Assembly: GCA_029953675.1 (NCBI GenBank)
Contig: JAMWBK010000001.1
Span: 3,736,501-3,800,500 of the forward strand
DNA from: Rhodosorus marinus
Taxonomy: Eukaryota; Rhodophyta; Stylonematophyceae; Stylonematales; Stylonemataceae
DNA length: 64,000 nucleotides
Reading direction: 5' to 3'
A program made the translations under genes and the position numbers. Within the stretch, counting starts at the first letter, position 1, and every line of letters begins with the position of its first letter. Of this stretch, positions 36,351-47,499 are shown piece after piece. Under the pieces are notes generated by a model, which saw only the letters and a list, made by a program, of their open reading frames with translations, was not told where the DNA came from and did not search any database.

Positions 36351-39300
36351 AGCCAGACCAGAATGAGGTTCCCGAAATCAAACAGTAGTAAGAGATCGAC
36401 CGTGGCAACAGTGCGGGCCAGCTCTTCCGAACATGTGGAAGACGCCGCCATTGCACAAGTGATTTCGGAGTACGAGACGTACTCGCAAGGCCTTCAAGAC
36501 AGTGCAATCCGACAGCTTCGACTACATGCACGAATAGCAGGACAACAGGTGGAAGCCCTGGTCGACGCAGGAGCAATGGTCAATCTCCTCGACCCCACTG
36601 TACAGCAAGAAGCGGGGTTGAACGAGGAAACCAAGCGGAAGAGATTATCGTCCGTATTCGGGGACGACCGCGAAGTTTCCGTGGTAAACGCTGTGAAGAT
36701 CGAATGCCACCCGAAGTGGGCGAGCACGACGTGTTTCCACATTACGCCACTGGGTGGGGCGAGGGCGATCTTGGGATTGCCGTGGCTAACAGCGAACCAG
36801 GCGGTGGTACATGCAGCACCACGAATGGAAAGCGTCTACACCCCGGACGTAGGTGATCTAGTCCTACGCTGCAACAACGGGGTGAAAAACGTGGAGGACT
36901 ACGCACAAGTCGCACTAGTTGGGCGAAAATAGCTCACGAAGAAGACGACTCCCTGGCATTCTTCAGGTACGAAACTGGATCAGGAAATGCGTGAAGCGTA
37001 TCCAGATGTCATCCAAAAAATTGGTGGGGTTGCCACCGCGAAGGGAGGTAGAAGCCGAGCTAGGCACGGGAGATGCTGAGCCAGTGTTTCGGAGTCCATA
37101 TAGACTCTCTGGCTCGAGAGGAAAGAACTATCAAGCCAGCTGGATGAGCTACTTCGGCTTGGTTTCATCCAACCATTGGAGAGCTCGGTGGCGCACCTGT
37201 TTTCTTCGTGAAGAAGAAAACCGGGGAACTCCGGCTGTGCGTGGACTGCCGAGGACTGAACCGGGTTACCAAGCGATTAAGCTATCCGTTACCGAGAATT
37301 GACGACCTAGTCGACCAATTAGGAGAGGGCGGAGTCTTCTCCAAGCTCAACCTACGAAGTGGCTACCACCAGCTGAGTATATCGGAAAAGGAATGTGCCG
37401 AAGACGGCTTTCGTCTCGGAGTTCGGACACTTTGAGTGCAGGGTGGCACCATTTGGACTGACATCTCTACCCGCTTACTTCAGTAAGCTGCTGACAGAGA
37501 TACTCCGGAAGTGGATGGGAAAGTATGTCGTAGTCTATTTAGATGACATACTGATAAATTCGCCAGATGAAGAAAGTCGTCGACATGACGTTCGTAACGT
37601 GATGAGCGGACTACAGAGGGCAATGCTCATTGTGCACCCAGAGAAATCGTCTTTTGGGATGACGGAGGTGGAATATCTAGGCTTCAAGATCTCAGAAGGC
37701 ACCATCTGCATCGACAACGCCAAGGTAGCTGCCGTGAGGAAACTCAAACTTCCGAGTACGATAAAAGGGGTAAGGTCCATTATGGGGTTGATCGCTTACT
37801 TTCGTCGCTTTATCCGCGATTTCTCAAGTATAGCAGCACCGTTAACGGACCTCCTGAAACAAGGACGCCCCTTCTTGATGACGCCGACGCCGTATCAGCC
37901 TTCCAGAACCTGAGGATGCTAGTGACGTCGGGACCGGTGCTAGCCTACCGCACCTAGACGGTCAAAACTATGAAGTGACTACGGACGCGTCAGGCATAGG
38001 CATTGGCTGTATGCTAACCCAACCAGGCGATAGTGTTCGAATCGAGCAAACTCACTGGAGCAGAGCGGAGATACAGTACCCACGAACGAGAAATGTTTGC
38101 GGTGGTATGCCGTGTTGAAAGGTGGCGACACTACGTCGGGGGGACTAAATTCGCCACCTTCGTAGACAACAGCGTTCTCACCTATCTCCAGACGATGTGC
38201 AACCCGTGGAGGAGGATGACGCGGTACTTCGAGAAAACAGCCAAGTTTGACTATGAAATCAAACACTTACCCGGCCGAATGAACTTCGTAGCAGATGCCC
38301 TATCGAGACAAGATATGGGAGAAGATCTCGAGGTGGGCAGTAGTCACGACGGAGTGTTGGTTGAAGGATTATGCTAGCCAAAGACAAGAATTCAACAAGT
38401 TGCCTGAGGCAGAGAATAGATTGGTCCAAGAGGAAATGGAAGGAGTCGTCCCGGACGAAGCAACCGGAATCCTGTATTGGGAAGCTGAGGGAATACGTAC
38501 CCACTGGCTAGCGCCGGAGGATCACAACGATCTACTGGCGGACGCCCATAAAGCACTAGGACATCGGTCCGCCCGCGCGCTATACGAACAGCTGAGGTCC
38601 CGATGTTACTGGAGAACCTTGAGGAAAGAGGCGGGAAGCAGTCCGAAAGTGTGCGGGTGATCAACTGCACCAGATACCGGCTCCCCAAAGGAGGTTGGCG
38701 CCAAAACACCCACTGCCGACGGAGGCCTTGTTTTTTAGGTGGCATATCGACTTCATATGGCGATTGCCGACGACGCCACGAGGGAACAGATGGATTCCCA
38801 TAGCTGTGGAAAGCCTCAGTCGCTGGAGCCTAGTGAGGGTATTGTCTGAGGCAACCAAAGAGAACGTCGCGAAGTTCATTTATGAGGAAATAGTCTCAAC
38901 GTATGGAGCCCCGGTCCAGATAATGTCAGATCGTGGAGCTCAGTTCCGATCGGCGGTACTGGCGGAATACCTGAAGTTGTTGCCAACCAAGCAAGTATTC
39001 ACGTCCGCCTATCACCCACGGACTAACGCGACAGCCGAACGCTGGAATCGTACTTTCCAGGAAATCCTGGCGCAGTACACAGGAGGCATGGTTCGTAGGT
39101 GGGACCAGTTCGTTCCCCAAGCGAATGCTGCTATGCGTCTGACAGTCAATCGTAGCACAGCAAAGACCCCTTTCGAACTACTCTACGGAATTCCTGCGCG
39201 GATACCGGGTATAGATCACGCACCTCTTCTGTTCGATGCGAGCGAAGAGAATACGGCGGTTCGAGCTCGAGTTGAGGAGTTAACGGGCCCAGGGCGTATA

Positions 39301-39606
39301 CGCGAGGCGGAAAACCTCAGCGTAGAGGATGCGAAGACACAAAACGCCAGTACTATAATGCGCTGGTTACCCTGACCCGTTAGTAGTTGGTACCTGGGTG
39401 CTGGTGAGAACGAAACGAAAACGATGGGTCAGTCCCGATTTTTCGGACCCTTTAAGGTGACCGAGGTGATGATCTTCGACACTTACAGACTGGAACATCC
39501 AAAAGGCAAGCGAGAGCCTACCCTTGTTCACCGAGACCGACTACGCCGAGAACTACGGAGGGCGATGTTGCGAAGTGGTGGACCCCGCCTGCACGCCGAG
39601 AGTTAG
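36340..39606 (+). pseudogene. Gypsy-2 pol region, broken
   Basis: Order conserved but multiply frameshifted: protease-like VEALVDAGAMVNLL (DAG in place of D[T/S]G, about 36553); RT with [17 protein letters not shown] (37215), [10 protein letters not shown] (37355), PFGLTSLPAYF (37450), VVYLDDILINSPD (37535); RNase H remnants VTTDASGIGIGCML (37976) and KHLPGRMNFVADALSRQ (38265); integrase RSARALYEQLRSRCYW, HIDFIWRLP, IMSDRGAQFRSAVL (38922), AYHPRTNATAERWNR (39010). Its catalytic motifs are otherwise recognisable. A Pol-type C-terminal FGPFKVTEV at 39433 ends it. Ty3/gypsy type, diverged from gypsy-1. Confidence 0.85.
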
Positions 39607-39661
39607 CAGAATTAGTGGGCGATGAACTCAAGGATTCACCGACTACACAGGGCCAGTAAGT

Positions 39662-39678
39662 GGGAGAACAGGGGGGTA
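39662..39678 (+). promoter_or_regulatory. Gypsy-2 polypurine tract
   Basis: GGGAGAACAGGGGGG directly precedes the TATG of the 3' LTR, the expected plus-strand priming site. Confidence 0.7.
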
Positions 39679-39945
39679 TGAAAGAACCAAGTGACAGCCT
39701 GTATCTAAATGAAGAACTTTCTAGAAGCTAAACTGATTAGATTTAGCATTTGCTGGGCCGGAGAAACTGGTCGATAAATACCGTAGATACGACTTATTTA
39801 TTGGTTAGAGAAAGAGAAGAGAGGACACAACAAGGTTAAATGGGGAATAGATTTAACAAGTGTCGTCTAGAGCTAGACTAATTAAAGGAAGGAAGTTCAT
39901 TCCTTTGAGAAAAGAAAGTGTTGTGATATTGGGCATGGGGCCAAA
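39679..39945 (+). repeat. Gypsy-2 3' LTR
   Basis: Begins TGAAAGAACCAAGTGACAGC and matches the 5' LTR at 35281 throughout. It contains a short insertion relative to it (TTTCTAGAAGC at about 39720). No clear 4-6-bp target duplication is visible at the outer edges. Confidence 0.85.
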
Positions 39946-40690
39946 TAAGTCGACCTTAGATGCAGTGATAAAAAGCCTAGAAAAAGAGCAAAAGAGTGTT
40001 GCATGTGATAAAAAGTGATAGAAAGCGACAAAAAGCGATAAAAATGGATAAAAATGTAAAATTCTGAATCGGATACAACACAAAATTGGAGTCCCCGCCC
40101 CTTGCAAAAACCTCTATTGATATCTTTCCGAGATCTCCACTCGCTTACTCCCCCCTGAACTACCCCTTTCAGCTCCCGAATTCTCATCAGAATTGTCGAT
40201 CAGTTTTCTACTCATTCGATTCAATCAGGTTTTTTGTTCTTATGGAAACTATTCGGTTCCCTGGTAACACGCGCAACAAGGTAACGAGAAAACATTTGTT
40301 TTTCAATACGAGGAGAACAGGGGAGAATTGAATGTTAGCCAGAATGCGACTGATGTGTACTTATCAAATGCTCACCTGATGCTGCACGTATTTGACCGAC
40401 TTCTCGTACAGAGGGGGGGGGAAGGGTCTTCCCGCGAGCGAGCTCGCTGCTGTGTCTTTGGGGCCGTATTTGCCCTGAGTAGCTTACGACCGTCCCAGGC
40501 TTTCCCCACTCACGCCGACGGATTTTTGAGATATGTACTTGTCTTTGACGCACTTGTACCTGGTGTACAATAGCCGGCTTGCCCTATAGCGCAGGGTTCG
40601 CCATACCTTTTGTGCCAAGCGTAAAAACCTGCTCAGAGTAGAAAAGATATTCAGGGGTTTTCAAAGCGTGGGAACTTCTTGTAGTTGAAA
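39946..40690. other. Intergenic with A-rich minisatellite
   Basis: 39970-40060 is an array of GATAAAAAGN-type units. Near 40313 there is another GAGAACAGGGGAG polypurine string. 40470-40570 carries a weak similarity to family A coding (TTTCCCCACTCACGCCGACGG, GATTTTTGAGATATGTACTT). No intact gene. Confidence 0.4.
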
Positions 40691-40694
40691 TAAT

Positions 40695-41760
40695 TTGTTT
40701 AGTCGGAGACTGAAAGAAACAACCCTGAGGGGAAAACATAGACTATATGCGGCGAAGGTCGCGCGTCTCCGACATCGACGAATGGTTTAATCGGAGGCTG
40801 AAAGAAAAAACCCCGAGGGGAAAAAAAGACTAAGTGCGGCGAAGAACTCGCGCCTCCAACATCAAAGCGGCATTCATGCGCCACAGCAGGAAACTTAAGC
40901 GGGGAAACAACGATTGACGACGGTCAGGGCGTTCGCGGAACAACTCCCGAAGCCAGCGAGAACCAACAGAGTCCATGAACCCAAAGCACTCAATGATCAG
41001 GGGTACCAAGCGATGTGCTAGTGCCGAAGCACGAACACCAGGGGAAGACAAAGCCCCCGCGTATTTGATCTCTTTGCGGCGTCTCATACTGGCGGCGGCA
41101 GATCCACGGCGCACCACCACCACCACCAAAGCATGCGTTTATATGCCACAGCAAGAAACTTAAACGGGGTAAACAACGAGAACAGACGGTCACCGAACAA
41201 TTCCCGAAACCAACGAGAACCAACGGAATCCATAAACCCAAAGCACTCAATTACCAGAGGTCCAGGCGATAAGCTAGAGCCGAAGGACGAATGCATGGCG
41301 AAGAGAAAGCCCCCGCATATCTCAACTCAGAGGGGAAAAAAAGACTAAGAGCGCGAAGATCGCGCCCTTCCAACATCAAAGCATCGTTCATACGCCACAG
41401 CAAGAAACTTAAACGGGTAAACAACGAGGACAGATGGTCAGGGCGTTCGCGGAACAATTCCCGAAGCCAACGAGAACCAACGGAATCCATAAACCCAAAG
41501 CACTCATTGACCAGTGGTACCAGGCGATGAGCTAGAGCCGAAGGACGAATGCATTGGGAAGACAAGGCCCCCGCATACTTCAACTCTTTGCGACGTCTCA
41601 TACTGGCAGCGGCAAATCGACGGCGCTCTTCGCAGCCGGCAAATAACCACTAGCCTGAGGACTAGGAACAGCAAGATCAACGTACGTCCTACGACGGCTA
41701 TCACCACGGGTGACCACGAGGTCAGCCACTCGGCGCTCATCATTTTGGTAGTCTGCGACA
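40695..41760 (-). mobile_element. Cluster of three truncated family A tails
   Basis: Copy i occupies 40695-40768 and resumes at 41113-41325. It is interrupted by copy ii (40782-41112, end ATTAAACCATTCGTC, very similar to the 13-kb element). Copy iii (41326-41755) abuts copy i without its own 3' end, starting within the hairpin region. All read the A C-terminus on the minus strand (MRRRKEIKYAGALSS, LVPLIIECFGFMDSVGSRWL, LLWRMNAALMLEARVLRR) with stops or frameshifts in i and iii. A CCACCA repeat sits at the ii/i junction (41108-41125). Confidence 0.75.
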
Positions 41761-41999
41761 GGCCGGGGATGTTTGCGCAGGTCATTGTCCTCACACCCCA
41801 GCTCTCAACCCTCTATAAGCAGTGGTTTCTAAGCTTTTCTTAGAACACTTTGCTGAGTTCATCGAGTTTTACACTTTTTAACACTAATTTACGCATTGTT
41901 GTACACTCGTGTTGTTTTATGTGGTACCTCTCCAAGTGGGAATGCCGCCTCCTTGCTTTGTCCACTCAGGATGAAGATACCACTGATTTTTTTTAGGCG

Positions 42000-42998
42000 C
42001 CCGCCTGCTTGCCGACTTGCCCTGCTGTGAATGTGCTGTGAAAAATGGCGCCCTGACTCGCAGACATACGAGGATCCCCCGATGGGATGCCACAAAAGCC
42101 GCTGATGAGGGTCTCCTGTCGATTTTGGCACGTCTTCCACAGGGCAAGAGCCCAGGACCCAGTGCAATGCGCGCGGAACATCTCCAAGGCGCCAATCAAC
42201 AGACGCAAGTGGCTTTGATCCGCGTACTGCGACAACTAGCGACAGCTCCCGAGGAGTTTCCCCCTCCGCTGGCGCGTTCCCCGCGTAGCAGCAGACTACT
42301 ACCATTCGCGAAGCCACGGAAGGACTCGGCTCCCCAGGAAAACCCAGGCGTTCGGCCCATCGGCGTCCCTGAAGCTCTACGAAAAGTGGCGACTCAATGG
42401 ACCCTTCGCGCGGTGATCGACAGGGTGCCACGCTCCTGGTGCCATTACAACTAGGGATCGGAGTCAGTGGCGGATGCGAACGCTCACGTCACGCGATCCA
42501 GGCCCATCTGTCATGTGAACTAGACGCGGTGGTGCTTAGGCTTGACCTCGAGAATGCATTCAACAGGATTGATCGACGCCTCGCCAAGAAACTCGTGGAC
42601 CACCACTTTCCGGAGCTTGCGGCGGTTTACAGACTTGGGTATGGAAGCGACGCAGTGGACTCGCCGACGCTTTGCGGCTGGCGCTCGGTACCTGGAGAGA
42701 ACCAAACGGAACACTCACGACTGACGCTCCAAGCAGCTACGGGAGTACAACAGGGAGACCCTCTTGGGTAGGTGCTACATGCACTAGCACTCGCACCGTT
42801 CCTAAAAGTTCTACGAACAAATTTCTCCGATCTAACGATTGTCGCTATCCATGACGATATTACGATCGTGGGACCACTGCAGGAACTGAAGCAAGCACTA
42901 GTCTGGAGCCGAACTATGCTCCCCCACAGGGCGACACTCACACGCCGTAAAAGCGCCAAGTACTCAGTAGGATGCTCAGCTAGCTTCTAGTAGAACGA
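42000..42998 (+). pseudogene. Family C ORF2, RT part (before B insertion)
   Basis: RT frames in order: GPSAMRAEHLQGANQQTQVA, VRPIGVPEALRKVATQW (42350-42405), then after a frameshift LGIGVSGGCERSRHA, VVLRLDLENAFNRID, GVQQGDPLG (a stop TAG at 42769 follows), VLHALALAPFLKVL and VAIHDDITIVGP, the catalytic box with His in place of Ala or Val. The sequence is cut at 42998 by a family B insertion and resumes at 43906. The 5' region (before about 42050) is not recognisable. Confidence 0.8.
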
Positions 42999-43895
42999 AT
43001 TCAACATAGCCTCACCTGGGGCCAACACAGTGCCGCTCACACAGTCATGCTCAATTCTCCTCTCACGCCGCCTACCACTGCCGCTCGTCTCCGCGGCATG
43101 GGAGGCCACCTCTCGCACTTGTGGTTAACCACTCTACCGTCGTCATTGAGTCATCGTCTCGATGCTTTCCAGTTCCGTTCTGCCGCACGGATCTATCTCG
43201 GTTTGCCACAGGCTCCGTGGCACTCTAATCGGCCGTCTTTCTGTCAGGGATGTGAGAGCCGGATTGACGCTTGTGGCTACCACTTCCTGGGTTCCTGCGG
43301 ACTGTTACGAGGTCTCCGTACGAGGCGTCACACTCGCCTCAAGTACATCCTCAGCGAATTTTTGACTCGGATAGGGCATACGGTTGAGGTTGAGTCGGAA
43401 CTGCCCAGATCAATCTCGGACTCTGCACCGTCCCGTTGTATAGCCGCTCTCCTCGTCTCCGACGCTGCTGCCAGACGCTCAACATATGTGGACCTTGCGA
43501 TTACCTGCCCCGTGGCCAGCGCCCACCTCACCGCAGCCGCCCGCCGCCGGGGGGCCGCGGCTTCAGCCCTTCAAAGAGTTAAGGAACGACGGTATGCTGA
43601 GAGCATGGCCAGTCTGCCTTGCGCTGAGGGTCGCTCTCACCGGTTCCAGCCATTCATTGTGGAAAGCTTTGGTCACGTGGATAAGTCGGGTTTAGAGTGG
43701 TTGCGGAAATGTTTTGCTGAGCATCCTACTGAATATTTGGCGCTCTTGAGGCGTTTAAGTGTCTCCCTTTGGCGATATTCCAGCCACATGCTTTCCGAGG
43801 CGCGCCATCGGCGCCTGGGGTTGCATGCTTCCCTCCCTAGTTATTAGTTCATCTTCACGCCTTGCGTAGCGCTTCAGGCTATGCTAGTAAAGTCC
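42999..43895 (+). mobile_element. 5'-truncated family B insertion with 10-bp target duplication
   Basis: Flanked by AGTAGAACGA at 42989-42998 and 43896-43905. Contains the last ~290 codons of family B. The open frame 43047-43847 carries the CCHC motif CQGCESRIDACGYHFLGSC and endonuclease RSTYVDLAITCP, and differs from the 6.5-8.6-kb copy by only a few residues. The 3' UTR ends GCTAGTAAAGTCC followed by the shared AGTA. Because AGTA also occurs as the B end, the true duplication may be slightly shorter. Confidence 0.88.
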
Positions 43896-43905
43896 AGTAG
43901 AACGA

Positions 43906-45452
43906 GATCCCTGGACAGGGGGTTTGGAGTAAGTAGATGACGCTGCGAATGTTTGTGTAGCGTTGCGGTAGCTAGCTGCCGAATAAAGGCTATGGAAATT
44001 GCCAAGCTCCCACAACCGGAGCTTACGACGCAAATTGCCCTCTTCAGGTTCTGTGCAGAAACGCGACTAGACTATGTGCTACGATGCCACGCATACGAGT
44101 TTGGAAGAAATCTGGCACGCGAGGCCGACGTGATGACCAGATATCACCTGGAAATTCTATTCGGAGGCCTCGCTACGACAGCTGTAGAGGACGATGAGTA
44201 CGCAGAGCTGATCTCGGACCAAATCGCTCTGCCCTGCCGCTGGGGAGGTTTGGGTTTCGCTACTCGAAAGCGCGTCCAACCCATCGCGTTTTACTCGTCA
44301 TGGAGAAACACCTTCCGGAACAATGAAGATGAATGGCCATACCTGACTGAACTAGAGCGGGAGGTTACGGCAGAACGCTCACCAGACACATACGAGCCGA
44401 TGGATCAACGATGGTCGACTGCACAGCTGGCGGACCAGATCTGTGCGTCGTCGCGAGCAATACAACGGAGGCTCGGACCAGAAACCCCGCCGCGGATCTT
44501 GGCACTGACTACCCTGCAACAACCGCGAGAAACATCTCTTCGAAGCGCCCCGGGCGAGACTGCAGCTTGGAATAATGGTTCAATACAACAAACCCTCTCT
44601 CGAGAGGCACACCATTGCGCATTCCAAAAGCTGGTCACCAACCCACGAATCTCCCCTGAAAACCGAGCTCGAATACGGTCTGCCGCGGGATCCGGGTCGG
44701 GAGTCTGGCTACGTGAAATACCAACGCTGACAGCGAAAAAATTGAGTGCGGTTGAGATGCAGGTAAACGTTCGACAACTGCTGGGTCTGCCAATTCCGGG
44801 ATTGCGGACCACCGAGAAGTGCACTAGTTGCCGGAGTAAACACGGAAGGACTGGGGTACAACGGTTTCATCACTGCCCAACATCAACTGGACTGTGGCAA
44901 CGTAGGCATGACGAAATCTGCAGAGAGCTGGCACGGTGGCTAAGGCGATGGAACTTCATGGACGTAGAGCAAGAACCTGAGGGGTACTTTGAGAACTACG
45001 GACTGCGACCTGATACCGTTGCTAGGCATCCGAGGACCAAACAAAGGTATGCGCTGGATGTGACGGTGGTGTCACCATTACAGGGAAAATATTTGCGGCG
45101 GAGCCAAGATGATAGCGGATACGCGGCGAGAGCTGCGGAGAAGTGGAAAATCGCTCACTACAAAGAAGCGATGGTGATCGAGAAAGCGGATGATAAGTTC
45201 ATCCCGATAGCAATAGAGACGTTTGGGCGTACGGGGCAAATGGCACAGGAGTTCCTCCGGGACAGCTGCAAGCACTTACTGCACAGGAGTGAGGAGCTGA
45301 GAGACGTGAGATCCCAGATAAACCGGCAACTATGGCGAGGTAACGCAGAGATAGCATTAGGCGCTTTGCGCGTGGACCAGCTGGAGAATCCGCTGGTACC
45401 TGTTTTTTCTTTTGAACGTAGCATGAGACCCCGCTCAGCGGGGTTCCAGTAA
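43906..45452 (+). CDS. Family C ORF2 C-terminus: thumb, CCHC, REL endonuclease
   Basis: Open from 43953, about 490 aa, continuing the RT at 42998. It contains ALFRFCAETRLDYVL, LPCRWGGLGFATRKR, a linker, then QQTLSREAHHCAFQKL, RIRSAAGSGSGVWLRE and LRQLLGLPIPG-type sequence, a CCHC motif (CTSCRSKHGRTGVQRFHHC), and an endonuclease with GLRPDTVARHP and YALDVTVVSP, whose PD and D are the expected catalytic acidic residues of REL enzymes. It ends QLENPLVPVFSFERSM. The C-terminal arm is nearly identical to copy 2 (49.6-50.7 kb). The start is set by the insertion, not by a real initiation codon. Confidence 0.82.
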
Positions 45453-45530
45453 GTTTCTCCCTAGATAGGATTAGACGTAGTGTTGCGCTGCAGTAGGCAG
45501 CTGCCCAGTAAAGCTTACGGTTACGTAAGT
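45453..45530 (+). other. Family C 3' UTR and junction repeat
   Basis: CCCTAGATAGGATTAGACG, TGCGCTGCAGTAGGCAGCT and GCCCAGTAAAGCTTACGG, then GTTACGTAAGTCTCGGG, a diverged copy of the 16-bp junction repeat. The 5' end of another C element follows at once. Confidence 0.7.
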
Positions 45531-45540
45531 CTCGGGTACC

Positions 45541-46035
45541 TTGTTCTGGGGTAAAAGTTGGAAGTTCGGAAGCCAGAAAAATATAATAGTGCGGGAGGTG
45601 CGTGGGCCGTACCCAGAGCCCATTCTTATCCCCGGTTCACCGGCACCGGGTGCCATGGAAGTGTTACACGCTCTCCAGCACCAGGCTGTAGGAGCAGATC
45701 AGGATCCAAGGACAACGACACCAGCTGCAGACGTTACGCAGCCGGGGAACAGGAATGAGACTGATGCCACTAATGACGCAGCTGCCTCTTTCCTGCAACA
45801 GTTGCGCACCTGTGACCAGTTTTGTCACGGTGTGGGCATTGGGAAAGAAACAGTCGAGGAGGTCTACAAGGCGATTTTTAAGTTGTACTCCCGTATTGGG
45901 AGCACCAGCGACCGTGCACTATGGCGTGGTACAGCCCGCTTAGCGATCCATGCCCTGCGCAAAGCTAATCATGTTCGGACAATGTTCCCTGTTCAATGTA
46001 GTCTTCTATCCCGCTCTGGGATCTCCTTAGCCTAG
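45541..46035 (+). pseudogene. Family C 5' region with ORF1, fused to a C tail
   Basis: The frame includes IIVREVRGPYPEPILIPG and FLQQLRTCDQFCHGVGIGKE, matching ORF1 of the C element at 50939 (MIVREVRWPYPEPLVIQG, FLHQLRSFDRCYQDLGIG). After about 45900 it changes to a C-type ORF2 end (RALWRGTARLAIHALRKANH), found again at 53.76-53.86 kb. So ORF1 is joined to the far 3' end with the middle deleted. Confidence 0.7.
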
Positions 46036-46245
46036 CCCATCCTGCTTTCGTACCGTATTCTCTAGGTCTACATTGGGTAGTTGGAATGAACGGTACAAGT
46101 TGGAAAAAGAGGAGCAACCTTCCGAGTTCCTTTTTAATCATCACAGGGAAAATATATCAAACGCTTTCTACACCCGGCCACTTTATATTTTCAAGTTTTG
46201 GGCTCCAGGTTACCATCCTGATCTCGGACGACTTCCGCGAATCAG

Positions 46246-47373
46246 CTAGTTCCACTCGACGTTGACAGGGCATCCCTGAAATGGTATCCCGTTCAGGTAC
46301 GGGCAATCGCTTTCTGAGGGGTTAAAGAACCATCCACCGTCCTTGTTCGACACCTCAATGGTGCCGAGGTACAACATGTCATTGATAGAAATGCAATTCG
46401 GCATATAAATCAACATCGACGGGCAGATATCCCATTCCAACGGGCTGTCAGGGTCTGCATCTGCGATCTGGAACTCTTCGTTGTTACCCCAGATCTCTCC
46501 CAGATCCTGGTTCGCTCCCCAGAGACCCAAGTACATGGCCGTAACGGTGTACTCTTGTCCGGCGGAGTTGAGACTCATGACGAGATGGAAGCAGCGCTCG
46601 CCATTTACGGATGAAGTGCTGTACGTCAGGGTTCCGACGTCGGTGGACGTACCCCTAACCACCAAGTCGACGGTAGTGCTGCAGTTGGACTCGCCTTCGC
46701 AAGTGAAAGTCGGCTCCAGGCCGGCCGCTTCGATGTCTTTTTCACAAACTTGGAAGGGAGTAGGACTCGGTGACGGTGTCGGGGAGGCCTTGCTCCAGTC
46801 GAGACTGATCGGACACTGGGTAACTCCGTTCGGACCTTTTGGGGTCGAGCTCGGACATTGACTACCGTCTGTCATCTGCATGGAAATCCTAAGGGGCGTC
46901 TGGGTGTCTCCGACGAATCCCTTGAAAGCCGCTACCATGCAGATGGAGTCTTGGGAGAGGCAGTTGGGAATCGGCATTTCCGTTACAGGAATCTGAAAGA
47001 CGAGGTTGTCCTGGTCGATGTCCGCCTCGCTCAAATTAACCTGAAACTTTGCTGCACCATTAGGAACGCTTCCCTCATTGCAACTGGGCCAGACTCCAAT
47101 TCTCACGCTCGTCAAATTCGTAAGCGACACAACCATGCCCTCCTTTTTTACCTCCAGCTGGAAGCTAGCCGACCCATCTTCGTTCTCAACCGACTGGGTA
47201 TAAAACTTTCCTACAAGCTCCAGCCCGTAAATGTCATCATTATAGGTCAACCAGTTAATTCGCCTTTGAAAGTAGGGATATTCACCCTCTGGGTCACAAG
47301 TATCGCTCCCTGCTGCGGTTGCAGCCCAAAAACCAATTGCTATAAATACTGCTGCTCCGCAGAAGCTCTTCAT
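46246..47373 (-). CDS. Secreted protein with duplicated domain, unknown function
   Basis: 375 aa, single exon, start MKSFCGAAVFIAIGFWAATA with a good signal peptide. Two related domains of about 150 aa are joined by a Pro/Ser hinge (SPTPSPSPTP, residues about 205-215). Each has a Cys pair near its middle and ends in a matching signature: GVTQCPISLDW in the first, FQGCPVNVEW in the second. Both also share a serine-Cys-Pro motif before it (SQCPSST, SDCPYLNG). The spacing implies internal duplication. Likely an extracellular or wall protein; I do not recognise the family. Confidence 0.75.
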   Translation of the reverse strand: MKSFCGAAVFIAIGFWAATAAGSDTCDPEGEYPYFQRRINWLTYNDDIYGLELVGKFYTQSVENEDGSASFQLEVKKEGMVVSLTNLTSVRIGVWPSCNEGSVPNGAAKFQVNLSEADIDQDNLVFQIPVTEMPIPNCLSQDSICMVAAFKGFVGDTQTPLRISMQMTDGSQCPSSTPKGPNGVTQCPISLDWSKASPTPSPSPTPFQVCEKDIEAAGLEPTFTCEGESNCSTTVDLVVRGTSTDVGTLTYSTSSVNGERCFHLVMSLNSAGQEYTVTAMYLGLWGANQDLGEIWGNNEEFQIADADPDSPLEWDICPSMLIYMPNCISINDMLYLGTIEVSNKDGGWFFNPSESDCPYLNGIPFQGCPVNVEWN

Positions 47374-47477
47374 CGTTGCAAGAGATGTTACACTTCACGT
47401 TCTTAACGTTTTTCCTCGTCTACTTGTACATGCTCCACAAGTCCCCCTACACGGACGTAGGCTTTGCGCGCACATTT

Positions 47478-47490
47478 TTTATACCTGTTC
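47478..47490 (-). promoter_or_regulatory. Putative TATA box of the 46246-47373 gene
   Basis: The minus strand reads GGTATAAAAAATG about 110 bp before the ATG at 47373, the same element and spacing as for the coiled-coil gene at 3931. Confidence 0.5.
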
Positions 47491-47499
47491 GAACCGGCG

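Noticed and set aside
35281-39945. Ty1/copia classification of gypsy-2
   Set aside because: The order protease, RT, RNase H, integrase and the RT/integrase motifs are Ty3/gypsy type.
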